From: Marinifilum fragile JCM 15579
GTDB taxonomy: Bacteria > Bacteroidota > Bacteroidia > Bacteroidales > Marinifilaceae
Length of the DNA stretch: 62,141 nt
Reading direction: 5' to 3'
Assembly: GCF_001310955.1 (NCBI RefSeq)
Contig: NZ_BAZX01000026.1
Coordinates: 1 to 62,141, forward strand
Part shown: in pieces, positions 37,380 through 46,608 of the stretch
Layout: each line of letters begins with the position of its first letter
Numbering within the stretch: position 1 is the first letter of the stretch
The notes under the pieces: model-generated
Database searches by the model: none
What the model was told of the DNA's origin: nothing
The model's input: only the letters and a program-made list of their open reading frames with translations
Position numbers and translations under genes: made by a program

Positions 37380-39533
37380 ATGACTAGAAAAAAAAGAAAA
37401 CAATCAGGTCAAAGATATAATCGTAAAAGCTTAGAAAATCTAATTGTAGGGATTTTCAGCAATAATCCTGAGAAAACATTTAACTACAAACAAGTTTCCA
37501 GACAACTGGAAATTAAAGAAATTGGAGTGAAACAATTGGTGGTAGGCATTCTGTATGACCTTACCGATTTGGATTTCCTTCATGAAGTTTCAACTGGCAA
37601 GTTCAAACTTAAATCAAAAATTGGTCACATCACCGGAACTGTTGATATGACTGCAAGAGGTGCTGCATTTATTGTTTCTGATGATTTGGAAGAAGACGTA
37701 TTTGTATCGCAGTCCAACTTGAATCGTGCACTTCATGGCGATGTGGTAAAAGTGTATCTATTCGCCAGAAGAAAAAGCAAGCAACCCGAAGGCGAAGTGG
37801 TGGAAATCATAAAGAGAAAGAAGACCACCTTTGTGGGAATCATCGAAATTTCGAAAAACTATGCTTTCCTGATTTCCGATAGCAGACAAATGCCTTACGA
37901 TATCTTTTTACCACTTACCAAACTAAATGGTGCAAAAGATGGTGAAAAGGCGATTGTGCAAATCACCGAATGGCCGAAGAAATCAAAAAATCCGGTTGGA
38001 CAGGTGGTGAGTGTTCTTGGAAAACCAGGTGAAAACGACACGGAGATGCATGCAATTTTGGCGGAGTATGATTTGCCTTACCAGTTTCCTGAGAAAGTAA
38101 ACGAAGCAGCCGAACTAATCTCCGATAAGATTACTGAAGAAGAAATTGCTTTGCGAAGAGATTTCAGAGAGGTGATCACTTTCACCATTGATCCGCATGA
38201 TGCCAAAGACTTTGATGATGCATTATCATTGAGAAAATTGGAGAATGGCAATTGGGAAGTGGGTGTTCACATTGCTGATGTTACCCACTATGTGAAGAAA
38301 GGGAGCATTATTGAGCAGGAAGCATTCGAAAGAGCAACTTCGGTTTATTTGGTTGACAGAGTAGTACCCATGTTGCCTGAAAGACTTTCCAATGGTCTTT
38401 GTTCTCTCCGACCAAATGAAGAGAAACTAACCTTCTCGGCTGTTTTTGAGATGAACAACAATGCAGAGGTTTTGGATACCTGGATTGGTAAAACCATTAT
38501 CAATTCGGACAGAAGATTTACTTACGAAGAGGCACAGCAAATCATTGAAACAGGCGAAGGTGATTTTAAGGAAGAAGTTCTTTGCTTGGATCGATTGGCT
38601 AAAATTCTTCGTGAGCAACGTTTCAAAAAAGGAGCCATCGATTTTGATCGATACGAAGTAAAATTCGATATTGATGAAAAAGGAAAACCTACACGTGTAT
38701 TCTTTAAAGAATCAAAAGATTCGAACAAGCTGATTGAAGAGTTCATGTTGCTGGCAAATAAGAAGGTTGCCGAATCGGTTGGAAGAGTATCAAAAGGTAA
38801 AAAAGCCAAGACTTTTGTATACCGAACTCACGACCAACCAAATCCTGATAAGTTGAATTCATTCAACCAATTCATTCGAAAGTTTGGATATGGAATCAAA
38901 ACTACCAATGCAAAAGCGATATCAACATCGATGAACAATTTATTGCATAGCGTAAAGGGTGAAAACATTCAGAATTTGGTTGAAACTTTAGCTATCCGAT
39001 CAATGGCAAAAGCAGAATATTCTACTGTGAATATTGGTCACTACGGCTTGCATTTCGATCATTATTCTCATTTTACCTCGCCAATTCGTCGTTATCCAGA
39101 TATGATGGCACATCGACTATTGGAAAAATATGCGAATGGCAGCAAATCTGTAAATGCCGACAAATACGAAGAATTCTGTCAGCACTGTAGTGAAATGGAA
39201 CAAAGGGCTGCCAATGCAGAACGAGCTTCCATCAAATACAAGCAGGTTGAATTTATGCAAGATCACTTGGGACAAGAATTCGAAGGAACAATTTCGGGTG
39301 TTACCGAATGGGGATTCTATGTGGAAATCGACGAAAACAAGTGTGAAGGAATGGTTTCTATCCGAGAATTGGAGGATGATTTCTATGAATTCGACGAAGA
39401 AAACTACTGCATTGTTGGTCGTCATCACCGTAAAATATACCAATTGGGAGATAAGATTAACATACGCGTTGCCAAGGCCAATCTGGTAGCAAAACAACTG
39501 GATTTTGTGTTGGCAGACAAGGCAGAATTTTAA
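37380..39533 (+). CDS. rnr: ribonuclease R
   Basis: 717 residues: an N-terminal winged-helix-like region, cold-shock-type OB domains (IGHITGTVDMTARGAAFIV), the RNB catalytic domain with TIDPHDAKDFDDAL (metal-binding aspartates) and HYSHFTSPIRRYPDMMAHRL, and a C-terminal S1 domain (FEGTISGVTEWGFYVEI). It degrades structured RNA 3' to 5'. Shorter tail than the E. coli enzyme (813), usual for Bacteroidota. Terminator follows. Confidence 0.95.
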   Translation: MTRKKRKQSGQRYNRKSLENLIVGIFSNNPEKTFNYKQVSRQLEIKEIGVKQLVVGILYDLTDLDFLHEVSTGKFKLKSKIGHITGTVDMTARGAAFIVSDDLEEDVFVSQSNLNRALHGDVVKVYLFARRKSKQPEGEVVEIIKRKKTTFVGIIEISKNYAFLISDSRQMPYDIFLPLTKLNGAKDGEKAIVQITEWPKKSKNPVGQVVSVLGKPGENDTEMHAILAEYDLPYQFPEKVNEAAELISDKITEEEIALRRDFREVITFTIDPHDAKDFDDALSLRKLENGNWEVGVHIADVTHYVKKGSIIEQEAFERATSVYLVDRVVPMLPERLSNGLCSLRPNEEKLTFSAVFEMNNNAEVLDTWIGKTIINSDRRFTYEEAQQIIETGEGDFKEEVLCLDRLAKILREQRFKKGAIDFDRYEVKFDIDEKGKPTRVFFKESKDSNKLIEEFMLLANKKVAESVGRVSKGKKAKTFVYRTHDQPNPDKLNSFNQFIRKFGYGIKTTNAKAISTSMNNLLHSVKGENIQNLVETLAIRSMAKAEYSTVNIGHYGLHFDHYSHFTSPIRRYPDMMAHRLLEKYANGSKSVNADKYEEFCQHCSEMEQRAANAERASIKYKQVEFMQDHLGQEFEGTISGVTEWGFYVEIDENKCEGMVSIRELEDDFYEFDEENYCIVGRHHRKIYQLGDKINIRVAKANLVAKQLDFVLADKAEF

Positions 39534-39566
39534 GAGACAAATAATAGCTTAATAAATCATAAAAGA

Positions 39567-39599
39567 AAGCTCGGGATTTCATTGATCCGAGCTTTTTGT
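39567..39599 (+). terminator. rnr terminator
   Basis: AAGCTCGG (39567-39574) pairs with CCGAGCTT (39587-39594), followed by T residues. Confidence 0.82.
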
Positions 39600-39685
39600 G
39601 TAATTTTGGTTGTAGGCCTTAATCCAGATGCTACCATAAAAGCCAAACAGATTAAGATCTAATAAACAAAACACTATAATTCCGC

Positions 39686-41038
39686 ATGAAGAGAATACTA
39701 ATTATAGACGATGATGCTACCATATGCCTGATGCTTCAGGGATTGCTTAAACGTAAAGGATTTGATGCCGATACTGTTTTTTCGGCAGGCGAAGCCATTA
39801 AAAAACTAGAAAACGAAACTTTTGATCTGGTTTTAAGCGATTTTCGATTGCCTGATTTTGACGGTTTGGAACTTTTGCAGAAAATCAAAGCCATGCATCC
39901 ATCGGTTCCTGTAATTATTATGACTTCGTATGCAGATATTCGCACTGCGGTAAGTGCCATAAAAATGGGGGCTTTCGAATATGTTACCAAGCCTTTAAAT
40001 CCTGATGAGATTTTATTGCTGATCAACTCAGCTCTGGAAAAAGCCCAGGAAAAGCAAGAAGCTCCTCAAAAGAAGGAAAAAAAGAAGAAACCTGCGATTG
40101 ATTTCGTTCGTGGCGAAAGTTCAAGTTCTCTTCAAATCGACCAGTACATTCGCTTGGTAGCTCCTACCGATATGTCGGTAATTATAGAAGGGGAAAGTGG
40201 AACTGGGAAAGAGATTGCAGCCAGAAGAATTCATGCTGAAAGTAACCGAAAAGGAAAAACATTTGTAGCTGTTGATTGTGGTGCATTATCAACCGATTTG
40301 GCAGGAAGTGAACTGTTTGGTCATGTAAAAGGATCATTCACAGGAGCAATTACCGATAAGGAAGGCCAGTTTGAAGCTGCCAAAGGTGGTACGCTTTTCC
40401 TGGACGAAATTGGAAATCTTTCCTACGAAATTCAGGTAAAATTACTCCGAGCTTTACAGGAAAGAAAAGTTCGCAGAATAGGTAGCAACAAAGACATCGA
40501 CGTGGATGTTAGAATTGTTGTTGCCACCAATGAAGACTTGGCTTTATCGGTAAACAAAGGCGATTTTAGAGAAGATTTGTATCACAGATTAAACGAGTTT
40601 AAAATTACAGTTCCTGCACTAAGAAATCGCGATGAAGACATTGTATTGTTTGCCAACTACTTTTTGGACTTATCGAATAGTGAGCTTAACAAGGAGATTG
40701 AAAAGTTCTCTGATGAAGTTTTGGACAAATTCAGAACCTATTCGTGGCCAGGTAACCTTCGCGAACTTCGTAATGTAGTGCGTCGTTCGGTATTATTAAG
40801 CCAGGGAGATCAGGTTGAAATCATCAGCTTGCCTAGCGAAATTCTGAACGATCAACCCAAAAATGATGTTGTTATCGAAGGATCGAACTTGAAATTGATT
40901 CAGGCAGCAAACGAAAAAGAATTGATCATCTCAACTTTGCGCAAGGTAAATTTCAACAAATCAAAAGCTGCTCGACTACTAAATATAGACAGAAAAACAC
41001 TTTATAATAAGATTAAACAGTACGGGATTGAGGTGTAA
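39686..41038 (+). CDS. sigma-54-dependent response regulator (NtrC family)
   Basis: 450 residues: receiver domain with the phospho-acceptor Asp in LVLSDFRLPD (about 52), AAA+ domain with Walker A GESGTGKE, the sigma-54 contact loop GSFTGA, Walker B GGTLFLDEIGN, and a C-terminal Fis-type helix-turn-helix (KSKAARLLNIDRKTLYNKIK). It activates sigma-54 promoters after phosphorylation. The gene meets a hybrid histidine kinase tail to tail with a single base between, which suggests they work together; this pairing is inference. Confidence 0.93.
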   Translation: MKRILIIDDDATICLMLQGLLKRKGFDADTVFSAGEAIKKLENETFDLVLSDFRLPDFDGLELLQKIKAMHPSVPVIIMTSYADIRTAVSAIKMGAFEYVTKPLNPDEILLLINSALEKAQEKQEAPQKKEKKKKPAIDFVRGESSSSLQIDQYIRLVAPTDMSVIIEGESGTGKEIAARRIHAESNRKGKTFVAVDCGALSTDLAGSELFGHVKGSFTGAITDKEGQFEAAKGGTLFLDEIGNLSYEIQVKLLRALQERKVRRIGSNKDIDVDVRIVVATNEDLALSVNKGDFREDLYHRLNEFKITVPALRNRDEDIVLFANYFLDLSNSELNKEIEKFSDEVLDKFRTYSWPGNLRELRNVVRRSVLLSQGDQVEIISLPSEILNDQPKNDVVIEGSNLKLIQAANEKELIISTLRKVNFNKSKAARLLNIDRKTLYNKIKQYGIEV

Positions 41039-41039
41039 A

Positions 41040-43583
41040 TCATACCACCATTTCATCTGTGATTGATGAAATTACAATTTGAGAGTTTTGCTCTACCTCA
41101 TCAACCAACTCATTGATATAATCCGGAGATTCAACAACTTCGGATTTTTTATGCAATAAATCTTCCAATTCCTTAAGCAAAGGTGCAACGCTCACTACTT
41201 TTAACTGATTAAACGAGCTCAACATTTTATGCGCAATGGATCCAATTTCCAGGTAATTTTTCCTATCTGATGCTTCACGAAGGGCTTTTAAGTTTTCCTT
41301 GGCTGAATTTATAAATTGATTTAAAATCTGCTTAATTAATTCTGGATCATCTGAAGTAAACTGCTTAATTTGAGAAAGGTCGAACAAAGGTTCATCTTCT
41401 ATCGCAGAGATATCAATTTCATTAATCTTTGGCTGGGCTTCATACTCTCCCAATAAGAGTTCGCTTATCATTGAACGCAAAAGCTCTTCATCAAAAGGTT
41501 TTACCAAACATTCCGTCATTCCTGATGAAATGTACTGTTTTAGATCAGACTCCAATACATTTGCAGTAAGTGCCACAATTGGAATATCCTTATAGTTACT
41601 ATTCAATCCTCGCACCTTACGACAAAGCTCTATTCCCCCCATTTTGGGCATATGTATGTCAGTAAGAATCATATCGAAATGATTCTTTTGAATCAAATTC
41701 CAGGCTTTCTCTCCATTATCAACAAATTCTGCTTTTAAATTCCATGTGTTAAAAATGGTTTGCAACAACAACAAGCTGTAATCATCATCATCAGCAATCA
41801 AGAAATGTTTGTCCTTAAGCTCTTCCGAAATCGATATTTTCTGCTGAGTAATAGTTTCTTCGACTGATTTTGTAGCCTCTTTTAATGGCAATCTTAAGGT
41901 AAAGGTTGATCCTTTCTCAAGTTCACTTTCAACAAATAAATCACCTCCCAATAAAACAGCCAATCGCCTGCTTATAGCCAAACCCAAGCCCGTACCACCA
42001 TATTTTCTTGCAGAAAAAGAATCAGCCTGACTAAAATCTTCAAAAATACTTTCCTGTTTGTCTTCAGCAATTCCAATTCCAGTATCCTCAACATCAACTT
42101 CAAACACATGTGTGTTTCCTTCTTGGATTACAGAAGCTCTGATGGTTACTTTTCCTGTATCTGTAAATTTAATTGCATTTGATCCAAGGTTTAAAAGAAT
42201 CTGTTTAATACGGAAAGGATCACTAAGCAATCGAATATCATTTTTACCAGTATATTCTATTTCAAAATTAAGATTCTTGGTGCTGGCATTTACTTTCAAT
42301 AGGTCATATACTTCATAAACCAATGCCTGTGGATTAAAATTGATATTCTCAACATGCAATTTGCCTGCTTCAATCTTCGAGAGATCCAAAATTTCATTAA
42401 CCAAACCCAACAGATGCTTCGATGAACTCTTCAAAACACTCACAAAATTCTTTTGTTTCTTCTCCAGGCTGGTCTTATCCAACTGATTGGTAAAACCAAT
42501 AATAGCATTCAAAGGAGTTCTAATTTCATGACTCATTGTAGCCAGAAAATCCTCTTTTATTTTTGCCAATTTCTCTGCTTTACCTTTCGCAATGATTAAC
42601 TCTTTTCGGTAATAGTTACTTCTTGAAATATCTGTAAGAATAAAAATGATGAACAAAGTTCCCAACACAAATCCAACTATAATGATAATGGATATCATAG
42701 ATATGGTATTACTGGCAACTTGCTTTGCTTTATCCGATTCAGATTTAAGTTGTACAAACTTTTCTTCCTCTAACTGTCTGAGTAATAATTTTATTTTTTC
42801 CCAAATAATTGCATTTTCCTCAACAAGACGTAATTCTTCCTTATAAACGATATCTCTATTTAGTCGTTCAATTTCCTGAGCTCTTTGCAATTGACTTTGA
42901 AGGCTCTGTAGCAAACTATCCGATTGAGGCAAATAGCTAGTATCAACCTGAACTTCTGTTCTTTGTATAACAGTTTCGATAGAATCTACTTTTTCTTTTT
43001 TCCCAAATACTCGATTAAAGAAATTGTTCTTCTTGGGTTTTACCTTTTTTGCAGATGTTACCGTATCAAGTATAGTTGTGGTAGTTGTGGTAGTTTTAAT
43101 CTTTGTTTTTGAAGAATCAGTAGCTTCACTTAATTGCTGCATTGCTTTTTTCGAGAGGTTTGCTCTTTCTTTAGATTGCTTTAAACGAACAAATTTTGCT
43201 AATTTATCCGCTCGATCCTCCAAAAGAAAATCCATTGAATCTATTAGAATTATAGCACGACTGCTATCCTGACTATAACTGCGCAATGAATCTAAATCAT
43301 TCTGAATTTCCAGAATGTTCTCATAAAAATTAGTTAAAAACTTCTCCTCTCTCGTTAAGGAATAAACCCTGATTTTGTTCTCCGCTTCCGATAAATTTGT
43401 GAGTACACGGTTCATTCTTGTGATTTCAATATCGGGTTTAGAAAGAATCGCTACAGAATTTAATAATTTATTATAAGCCTGCTTTGCAATAAGCAATGAT
43501 GCAACAATAGCCAGAAATACAAAAATGTATCCCAACACAACTTTTATTTTAATGTTACTGCGTTTCTCTGAACTCATTGCCAT
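41040..43583 (-). CDS. hybrid sensor histidine kinase with receiver and Hpt domains
   Basis: 847 residues: membrane helix near 12-28, a long helical extracytoplasmic part with a Thr/Lys-rich insert (about 165-185), a second helix near 300, then HisKA with ATMSHEIRTPLNAI, an ATPase domain (LLNLGSNAIKFTD, DTGIGIAEDKQE, GTGLGLAISRRL), a receiver with MILTDIHMPKMGG, and a C-terminal Hpt with IAHKMLSSFNQL. The full phosphorelay His-Asp-His is present in one protein, able to pass phosphate to a separate regulator, plausibly the convergent NtrC-type gene. Confidence 0.93.
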   Translation of the reverse strand: MAMSSEKRSNIKIKVVLGYIFVFLAIVASLLIAKQAYNKLLNSVAILSKPDIEITRMNRVLTNLSEAENKIRVYSLTREEKFLTNFYENILEIQNDLDSLRSYSQDSSRAIILIDSMDFLLEDRADKLAKFVRLKQSKERANLSKKAMQQLSEATDSSKTKIKTTTTTTTILDTVTSAKKVKPKKNNFFNRVFGKKEKVDSIETVIQRTEVQVDTSYLPQSDSLLQSLQSQLQRAQEIERLNRDIVYKEELRLVEENAIIWEKIKLLLRQLEEEKFVQLKSESDKAKQVASNTISMISIIIIVGFVLGTLFIIFILTDISRSNYYRKELIIAKGKAEKLAKIKEDFLATMSHEIRTPLNAIIGFTNQLDKTSLEKKQKNFVSVLKSSSKHLLGLVNEILDLSKIEAGKLHVENINFNPQALVYEVYDLLKVNASTKNLNFEIEYTGKNDIRLLSDPFRIKQILLNLGSNAIKFTDTGKVTIRASVIQEGNTHVFEVDVEDTGIGIAEDKQESIFEDFSQADSFSARKYGGTGLGLAISRRLAVLLGGDLFVESELEKGSTFTLRLPLKEATKSVEETITQQKISISEELKDKHFLIADDDDYSLLLLQTIFNTWNLKAEFVDNGEKAWNLIQKNHFDMILTDIHMPKMGGIELCRKVRGLNSNYKDIPIVALTANVLESDLKQYISSGMTECLVKPFDEELLRSMISELLLGEYEAQPKINEIDISAIEDEPLFDLSQIKQFTSDDPELIKQILNQFINSAKENLKALREASDRKNYLEIGSIAHKMLSSFNQLKVVSVAPLLKELEDLLHKKSEVVESPDYINELVDEVEQNSQIVISSITDEMVV

Positions 43584-43894
43584 TTGAATTATTGCTTTCT
43601 AAGTTTAGTAAAGTTAATAAGATTTTTCTTTGTACGCTCTGTACTATAGTGGGTATGAATAGAATCTACACATGGGGAATAATTACACGCAAAGTGTAGA
43701 ATAATTCTACATTTTTAATTTCTTACAATATTGTGGCATGAAATTCACAATTACAACACTCATTATTTTACGCTTGATTTAATGACACTTATGCATCATT
43801 AGTTAATTTAATTTAAAATAAAATTGATTTCGGCACGATATTCACATATAACTAATACACACATTGCGAAACCTAATCTCTAAAATTTATTTAT
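43584..43894. other. divergent intergenic region with a duplicated GGCAYGAWATTCACA motif
   Basis: GGCATGAAATTCACA (43735-43749) and GGCACGATATTCACA (43832-43846) differ at two positions. The GGCAC half resembles a sigma-54 -24 element, but the -12 half (TTCAC) departs from TTGC. The second copy lies 48 bases before the lipoprotein start. Promoter role is tentative. Confidence 0.35.
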
Positions 43895-44758
43895 ATGAAA
43901 CGTCTAGCATTAGTATTGTTGATTTTACCATTTTTTGTGGCATGTAACCAAAAAGAGTTAAAGCAGCTAAGAGAGCAGAATCAACAGCTAACTTCAATGG
44001 CTAAGCAAAAAGATTCTACAATTAACGATTTTATTGAGTCTTTAAATACCATTGAAGAGAATCTTGAAATTATTAAAGAAAAGGAAACAATTATATCAGT
44101 AAACTCTGAGAATCCTAATAAATCGCAGAAGCAAAAGATTGCTAGTGATCTTACTTCAATCAATAACTTATTAGAGCAAAACAGAGAAAAAATTTCTGAT
44201 TTAGAGAAGAAATTAAATAATAGTTGGTATCAAAATTCAAAGCTACGTAAGCTTACCGATCGTTTAAAAACGAAATTAGAAACAAAAGAAACAGAAATTG
44301 TCGCTTTAAACGAAAAGGTTTCTCAGCTAAACATTGAAGTTGAAAACTTAAACGGACAAGTAACCGAATTAAACGGTACGGTAATGGCTCTGAATACAGA
44401 AAATGAAACTAAAACAAAAGAGATTGCTGACAAAACAGCTGCTCTTAATACCGGTTATTACATTTGTGGAACCAGCAGAGAATTGAAAGAAAAGAATGTA
44501 ATTACCAAAGATGGTGGATTCATCGGAATTGGTACAACTGCTGTTCTTAATGAAGATTTTAAAGAAAGTGAATTTAAAAAAATTGATATCACGCAAACTA
44601 CTACGATTCCTGTAAAAGGAAAGAAGATTAGTTTAGTAACAAGTCATCCAACAGGTTCTTATAAGGTTGAGGGAACTGATTCGGTTGAAGGAATTACTAT
44701 TCTTGATCCAGCTGAGTTCTGGAAGTCTTCAAAGTATTTAGTAGTTGCGGTACGATAA
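43895..44758 (+). CDS. coiled-coil lipoprotein
   Basis: 287 residues: lipoprotein signal (LILPFFVACNQ), a long coiled coil (about 20-180, e.g. KVSQLNIEVENLNGQVTELN) and a small C-terminal globular domain starting TGYYICGTSRELKEKNVITK with a GGFIGIGTTA motif. This coil plus YYICGT... layout is common in Bacteroidota surface lipoproteins, including ones annotated as Cbp1-like; that name is not proven here. Own terminator follows. Confidence 0.8.
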   Translation: MKRLALVLLILPFFVACNQKELKQLREQNQQLTSMAKQKDSTINDFIESLNTIEENLEIIKEKETIISVNSENPNKSQKQKIASDLTSINNLLEQNREKISDLEKKLNNSWYQNSKLRKLTDRLKTKLETKETEIVALNEKVSQLNIEVENLNGQVTELNGTVMALNTENETKTKEIADKTAALNTGYYICGTSRELKEKNVITKDGGFIGIGTTAVLNEDFKESEFKKIDITQTTTIPVKGKKISLVTSHPTGSYKVEGTDSVEGITILDPAEFWKSSKYLVVAVR

Positions 44759-44788
44759 TCAATTCATGGTTGAGTTTTAAGGTTGTCC

Positions 44789-44826
44789 AAGAAAGGCTGT
44801 CCAGTAGGGCGGCCTTTCTTATTTTA
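44789..44826 (+). terminator. terminator after the coiled-coil lipoprotein gene
   Basis: AAGAAAGGC (44789-44797) pairs with GCCTTTCTT (44812-44820), followed by ATTTTAT. Confidence 0.78.
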
Positions 44827-45018
44827 TACCTTATGAATTTCGAAATGATTTAGGTTTAGGCCAATAGATGTTCAAAGATCAGTAATAAATGATGTGAACT
44901 TATTGATATAGCGACAAGAATTAAATGCTAATCGGCAAACATTTGTCAAGTTCATTTTGAATGTTCCTGAGTTTTTGTATTTTAGTATTTAGATTTTTTC
45001 TAAATAAAAATAACAAAT

Positions 45019-45405
45019 ATGAAAGAAGCATATCAAATTAACAAAGTATACTCGTTGGTATTGATTTTGGCAGGAGCATTTGGTTTTATTGCAAGGTACT
45101 ACGAAATAGGAGATTGGCAATTTACAGCACTTATTCCACTATTCTTTGGAGTAATCTTATTTTTTTGTACACCCGGAATCAGAAAGGAAAATGCAGCCAT
45201 TGGTCATGTTGCAGCTCTTTTAACCAGTTTATTGGTAATTACAGCAATTGTAATGCTCTCAAAAGGAATTTTTGGAGATGCAGGCTGGGGACGTAAGCAA
45301 TGGATTTTCCTTGTAGTTATCCTTGGAGGTATATGGAGCTTACAAAGTCAGATTAATTATTTTAGAGCACAACGTAGAAGAAAAGCTGCACAAGCCAAGT
45401 CATAA
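45019..45405 (+). CDS. hypothetical membrane protein
   Basis: 128 residues with four membrane helices (about 9-26, 35-52, 62-83, 91-110) and a basic C-terminal tail (RAQRRRKAAQAKS). No family recognised. It ends at a bidirectional terminator shared with lspA on the other strand. Confidence 0.75.
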   Translation: MKEAYQINKVYSLVLILAGAFGFIARYYEIGDWQFTALIPLFFGVILFFCTPGIRKENAAIGHVAALLTSLLVITAIVMLSKGIFGDAGWGRKQWIFLVVILGGIWSLQSQINYFRAQRRRKAAQAKS

Positions 45406-45431
45406 AAAAAGCCCTTTAAAGGGCTTTTTTT
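45404..45431. terminator. bidirectional terminator
   Basis: GCCCTTTAAAGGGC flanked by seven A on one side and seven T on the other; a perfect 28-base palindrome between convergent genes. Confidence 0.9.
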
Positions 45432-45449
45432 ATTTGCAATATAGTTTCG

Positions 45450-46064
45450 TTAGTTCTTTTCGTCTTTTACGAAATAGTTTCTTTGAAACAACAAAATAAA
45501 TGCAACACCAATGGTGATGTATGAATCGGCTACATTAAATACCGGACGGAAGAAAATAAAGTGTTCGCCTTTCCAAATTGGAAACCAATCCGGGAAATTT
45601 CCTTCTATCAATGGGAAATATAGCATATCAACAACTTTTCCATGCAAAAAACTTGAATATCCACCTCCTTCAGGCATAAATTGAGCAACCTGGTAATAGC
45701 TATCATTAAATACCATGCCATAGAAAGCACTATCGATAATGTTACCCATAGCACCAGCAAAAATCAGCGAAATAGCAATAATCAATCCAGTGGGAGCTTT
45801 CTTCTTACAAATATCCAGCAAGTACCAGCCAATTCCGAAAACAGCTATAATGCGAAACAAACTTAAGAGCATTTTTCCCCATTCGCCTTCTAACTCCATT
45901 CCAAATGCCATTCCATTGTTCTCGATGAAATAGATTTGAAACCAATCACCAAAAATATGGTAAGATTCTCCCAACATCATGTTGGTTTTAATCCAAATTT
46001 TTAGCACCTGATCTAAAATCAGAAGTACTACAATAAATGCTACCGATTTTTTAAATAGCGACAT
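45450..46064 (-). CDS. lspA: lipoprotein signal peptidase
   Basis: 204 residues with four membrane helices and the two catalytic aspartate regions of signal peptidase II: AGAMGNIIDSAFYG and FNVADSYITIGV. It removes signal peptides from prolipoproteins such as GldK. It carries a longer loop than E. coli LspA (164), typical of Bacteroidota. It lies downstream of a DksA-like gene, with a terminator in between. Confidence 0.95.
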   Translation of the reverse strand: MSLFKKSVAFIVVLLILDQVLKIWIKTNMMLGESYHIFGDWFQIYFIENNGMAFGMELEGEWGKMLLSLFRIIAVFGIGWYLLDICKKKAPTGLIIAISLIFAGAMGNIIDSAFYGMVFNDSYYQVAQFMPEGGGYSSFLHGKVVDMLYFPLIEGNFPDWFPIWKGEHFIFFRPVFNVADSYITIGVAFILLFQRNYFVKDEKN

Positions 46065-46132
46065 ATCTTAACTTTAAATGTTTTGTTCGTGTTTTTCAGG
46101 CTTTAAAGAAAAGAAAACCTTAACTTCTAAAC

Positions 46133-46170
46133 AAAAATGATTGGAAGAATATACTCTTCCAATCATTTTC
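46133..46170 (-). terminator. terminator after the DksA-like gene
   Basis: AATGATTGGAAGA and TCTTCCAATCATT form a 13-base stem followed leftwards by five T residues. It would separate the ileS/DksA-like transcript from lspA. Confidence 0.8.
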
Positions 46171-46188
46171 TATATTCAGTTGAATACT

Positions 46189-46563
46189 TTACTGCTTGTT
46201 TTTAGCTTCGATACTTAAAGTAGCGTGAGGCACTGCTCGTAATCTTTCTGGAGCAATTAGCTTACCAGTTTCACGACAAATACCATAAGTTTTATTCTCG
46301 ATTCGAATTAAAGCTCCTTCAAGATGAGAAATAAACTTTGCCTGGCGCTGTGCCAATCGGCCAGCTTCCTCTTTAGAAAGAACTGATGCACCTTCTTCCA
46401 ATACTTTAAAAGTTGGAGATGTATCTTCAATATCATTACCTGAGCTGTTAGAAATAACAGCTTTCAATGTTTCGTAATCCTTCTTGGCCTTCTCAAGTTT
46501 AGAGATTATTAATTTTTTAAACTCTTGTAACTCCTCGTCTGTATATCGCTTCTTTTCTGTCAT
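46189..46563 (-). CDS. TraR/DksA family protein with a degenerate zinc finger
   Basis: 124 residues: a helical hairpin (about 7-85) and a C-terminal YGICRETGKLIAPERLRAVP segment in DksA register. Only the first of the four zinc cysteines remains. DksA-type proteins act in the secondary channel of RNA polymerase; such Cys-poor versions are common in Bacteroidota. It lies 45 bases downstream of ileS on the same strand. Confidence 0.88.
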   Translation of the reverse strand: MTEKKRYTDEELQEFKKLIISKLEKAKKDYETLKAVISNSSGNDIEDTSPTFKVLEEGASVLSKEEAGRLAQRQAKFISHLEGALIRIENKTYGICRETGKLIAPERLRAVPHATLSIEAKNKQ

Positions 46564-46608
46564 TGTTTCTATAGTTTTATTCGTTTTCTAAAGATAACAA
46601 AAAATCGA

